Shown here piece after piece: positions 5,539 through 6,942 of a DNA stretch of 6,942 nt. Position numbers and translations under genes: made by a program. Location: NCBI GenBank assembly GCA_024276805.1, contig JAJRWJ010000297.1, positions 1 through 6,942 of the forward strand. Reading direction: 5' to 3'. Source of the stretch: Gammaproteobacteria bacterium (GTDB lineage Bacteria; Pseudomonadota; Gammaproteobacteria; Methylococcales; Methylomonadaceae). Numbering within the stretch: position 1 is the first letter of the stretch; each line of letters starts with the position of its first letter. The notes under the pieces were generated by a model, which saw only the letters and a program-made list of their open reading frames with translations, searched no databases and was not told where the DNA came from.

Positions 5539-6358
5539 CAGCAGAATATTGACCGGATTGCTGCGCCGCAGGCAACAAATCCGTTTTGTCCTGTCGACCA
5601 TGGTGCTTGGCGCCTTCATGGGGTTTTTGTTTCTGTATCCGATCAATGAGTTCGTTTATTACCACGAACATGAAAAATTCAAGGAAAACCCGCCTTCGGC
5701 CAGTCAGTTTGTCACAGGGCAGATGCTCGAGTCGCTGCAGGGCAGAACCCCGCAGAAAACCACGTTCTATCTGCTGGTCGGGGCATTGTTGGGATTGCTG
5801 AGCGGTCTCGTTCACAGTTCCATGCACCGCAAAATGCTGCGCATTCAGCAGTTGAGCGATGAGTTGGGACGGGATCTGCGCATGCTGATCCGGGAAGGGG
5901 AAGGGCCGACGCTGGAGTTCAAGTCGACCCTGCGCTGGGATCTGCAGCAGTCCAGGGTCAATCGGGCGCTGGAAGCGGTGGTGATGAAGACCCTGGCGGG
6001 GTTCATGAACAACGCTGGCGGAACGCTGCTGATCGGCGTTGCCGACGATGCTCAGGTGATCGGCCTGGACAACGACTATCAGACCCTGAGGAAGCCGGGC
6101 CGGGATGGTTTCGAACAGGCGCTCATGACCTCCGTGGCCAACAACCTGGGGGCCGATGTCTGCCAGTTCGTGCAGATCATTTTCCATTCCCTGGATGGCC
6201 AGGATGTCTGCCGGTTGATTGTCTCCCCTGCATCCCGGCCGGTATTCATCAAACAGGGCAATGCTCCGAAGCTCTACGTGCGCACTGGCGGCGGCACCCG
6301 CGAGCTGAATATCGAAGAGGCCATTGAATTCATCGGCAACCGTTGGAGGAAATCATGA
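5531..6358 (+). CDS. Membrane-anchored protein with a cytoplasmic AlbA_2 (Schlafen-type) domain
   Basis: The product has 275 residues. A basic start (RRRQQIR, 12-18) precedes a first membrane helix at about 19-36; a 40-residue loop rich in H, E and K follows, then a second helix at about 78-95 (TFYLLVGALLGLLSGLVH). By the positive-inside rule both ends are cytoplasmic and the loop is periplasmic. Residues about 105-125 look helical and link to a C-terminal domain of the AlbA_2 type, seen in bacterial Schlafen-like proteins: GPTLEFKSTLRWD (125-137) with the E-F-K motif, then KTLAGFMNNAGGTLLIGVAD (153-172), and a closing segment KLYVRTGGGTRELNIEEAIEF (about 247-267). Relatives bind nucleic acid or are annotated as ATP-binding; none of that is proven here. 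The ATG lies inside the rhodanese gene (8-base overlap) without a Shine-Dalgarno, so translation is probably coupled. The membrane anchor is the unusual part. Confidence 0.85.
   Translation: MTDSRILTGLLRRRQQIRFVLSTMVLGAFMGFLFLYPINEFVYYHEHEKFKENPPSASQFVTGQMLESLQGRTPQKTTFYLLVGALLGLLSGLVHSSMHRKMLRIQQLSDELGRDLRMLIREGEGPTLEFKSTLRWDLQQSRVNRALEAVVMKTLAGFMNNAGGTLLIGVADDAQVIGLDNDYQTLRKPGRDGFEQALMTSVANNLGADVCQFVQIIFHSLDGQDVCRLIVSPASRPVFIKQGNAPKLYVRTGGGTRELNIEEAIEFIGNRWRKS
6345..6350 (+). promoter_or_regulatory. Strong ribosome binding site before the MliC-type lipoprotein
   Basis: GGAGGA lies four bases before the ATG at 6355, inside the last codons of the AlbA_2 gene. It is the best Shine-Dalgarno match in the plus-strand gene group and fixes the start. 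Confidence 0.7.
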
Positions 6359-6942
6359 TTTACCGCAGATGCCGCCCCGGCGCAACTGGAGACTATGCCG
6401 TCTGGCCGGCAGTCGTTGTATTGGCAGTACTGTTGCTGTCGGCCTGTGCCGGCGTACAGGACAAGACACATGGTGAGGCGGTGGAGGTTGCTGAAAAGAC
6501 CCCGGCTTATGTCTATGTCTGCGCAGATGGCAGCCGTTTCGTCAGTAAAGCAGAGGGTTCCCGGCTGTGGCTGTTTTTACCCCGGAAAACAGTGGCTTTG
6601 CAAGCACAGCAAGGCAGTGCCGGGATAGTCTACAGTAATGACGGCATAACACTGAAGAGCAACGGGGAACGGGCGCAATTGCGCATCGATGGCCAGGTGA
6701 AAAATGACTGTCTGATCGACCGCCGGCAATCGATCTGGGAAAGCGCGAAACTGAATGGCGTCGATTTTCGGGCCGTGGGCAATGAGCCGGGCTGGTATAT
6801 GGAAATAAGAAATTCCCGATCCATCACGCTGGTCAGCAATTATGGTGCCGATACCTACCGTTTCGCTGCGCCGCAGCCGGTCATCGATCAGCGGACGGGA
6901 ACGGCCTTTTATCGCACCGGCGATGCCAGCCACGAGTTGACG
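6355..6942 (+). CDS. MliC-type lysozyme-inhibitor lipoprotein with a C-terminal extension (partial, runs off the edge)
   Basis: 196 residues are visible and the frame is open at the window end. A signal with basic start (MIYRRCR) and hydrophobic core ends in the perfect lipobox LSAC, with C31 lipidated; alanine follows, favouring the outer membrane. Residues about 52-120 match the MliC/PliC fold of c-type lysozyme inhibitors: YVYVCADGSRF with C56, then GIVYSNDGITLKSNGERAQL and the paired cysteine C119, which probably form a disulfide. Residues 136 onward (VDFRAVGNEPGWYMEI, then LVSNYGADTYRF) look like a second domain with the G-N-E-P-x-W signature of a family (COG3650-like, from memory) often joined to such lipoproteins. 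A strong GGAGGA (6345-6350) and an ATGA overlap with the preceding stop support the start. The likely role is protection of peptidoglycan against lysozyme at the cell surface; inhibition by this protein is inferred. Confidence 0.8.
   Translation, partial: MIYRRCRPGATGDYAVWPAVVVLAVLLLSACAGVQDKTHGEAVEVAEKTPAYVYVCADGSRFVSKAEGSRLWLFLPRKTVALQAQQGSAGIVYSNDGITLKSNGERAQLRIDGQVKNDCLIDRRQSIWESAKLNGVDFRAVGNEPGWYMEIRNSRSITLVSNYGADTYRFAAPQPVIDQRTGTAFYRTGDASHELT

Noticed and set aside
5213..6187. Minus-strand frame of 324 codons opposite the rhodanese and AlbA_2 genes
   Set aside because: It spans two overlapping plus-strand genes with conserved motifs; the translation looks like an antisense reading.

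Overview
The window looks like a chromosomal segment of a moderately GC-rich Gram-negative proteobacterium, probably a gammaproteobacterium. The pointers are two Sec-type lipoproteins with clear lipoboxes, an MliC-type lysozyme-inhibitor domain, a periplasmic binding-protein ABC importer, and intergenic repeats of the AAAGGGGTCAGAG and CGTCATGCCTGC types that are common in proteobacterial genomes. A more exact placement, for example among methanotrophs, is only a guess. I see no tRNA, rRNA, CRISPR array, phage gene or complete insertion sequence.

Layout, left to right. (1) Positions 1-127: 5' end of a minus-strand gene with an early hydrophobic segment, cut by the window edge. (2) 128-398: non-coding, with a repeat cluster built on AAAGGGGTCAGAG, including a 22-bp perfect inverted repeat, and a rho-independent terminator serving the next gene. 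(3) 399-719 minus: a small exported protein made of a signal peptide and three copies of a Y-P-A-x-x-F-x-P-K-V-V/I-Y unit, family not recognised. (4) 720-1178: non-coding, with an AT-rich upstream zone and a 123-bp palindromic repeat element bracketed by 11-bp direct repeats. (5) 1179-3956 minus: a NitT/TauT-type ABC importer, transcribed in the order binding protein, 307-bp gap, permease, ATPase. Permease and ATPase overlap by ATGA. (6) 3957-4096: divergent promoter region. (7) 4097-6942 plus: moaA, a rhodanese-domain lipoprotein, a membrane-anchored Schlafen/AlbA_2-type protein and an MliC-type lipoprotein running off the right edge.

How the genes may work together. The importer genes form a self-contained uptake system; its substrate cannot be read from sequence. 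The four plus-strand genes overlap one another by 1, 8 and 4 bases, so they are almost certainly co-transcribed and translationally coupled. Their products are a cytoplasmic molybdenum-cofactor enzyme, a lipid-anchored sulfurtransferase-like domain, an inner-membrane protein with a cytoplasmic AlbA_2 domain, and a lipid-anchored lysozyme inhibitor-like protein. They do not add up to a known pathway. The operon may simply group unrelated genes, or it may have an envelope function that I cannot identify. It is the part of the window most worth a comparative-genomics look, together with the triple-repeat protein.
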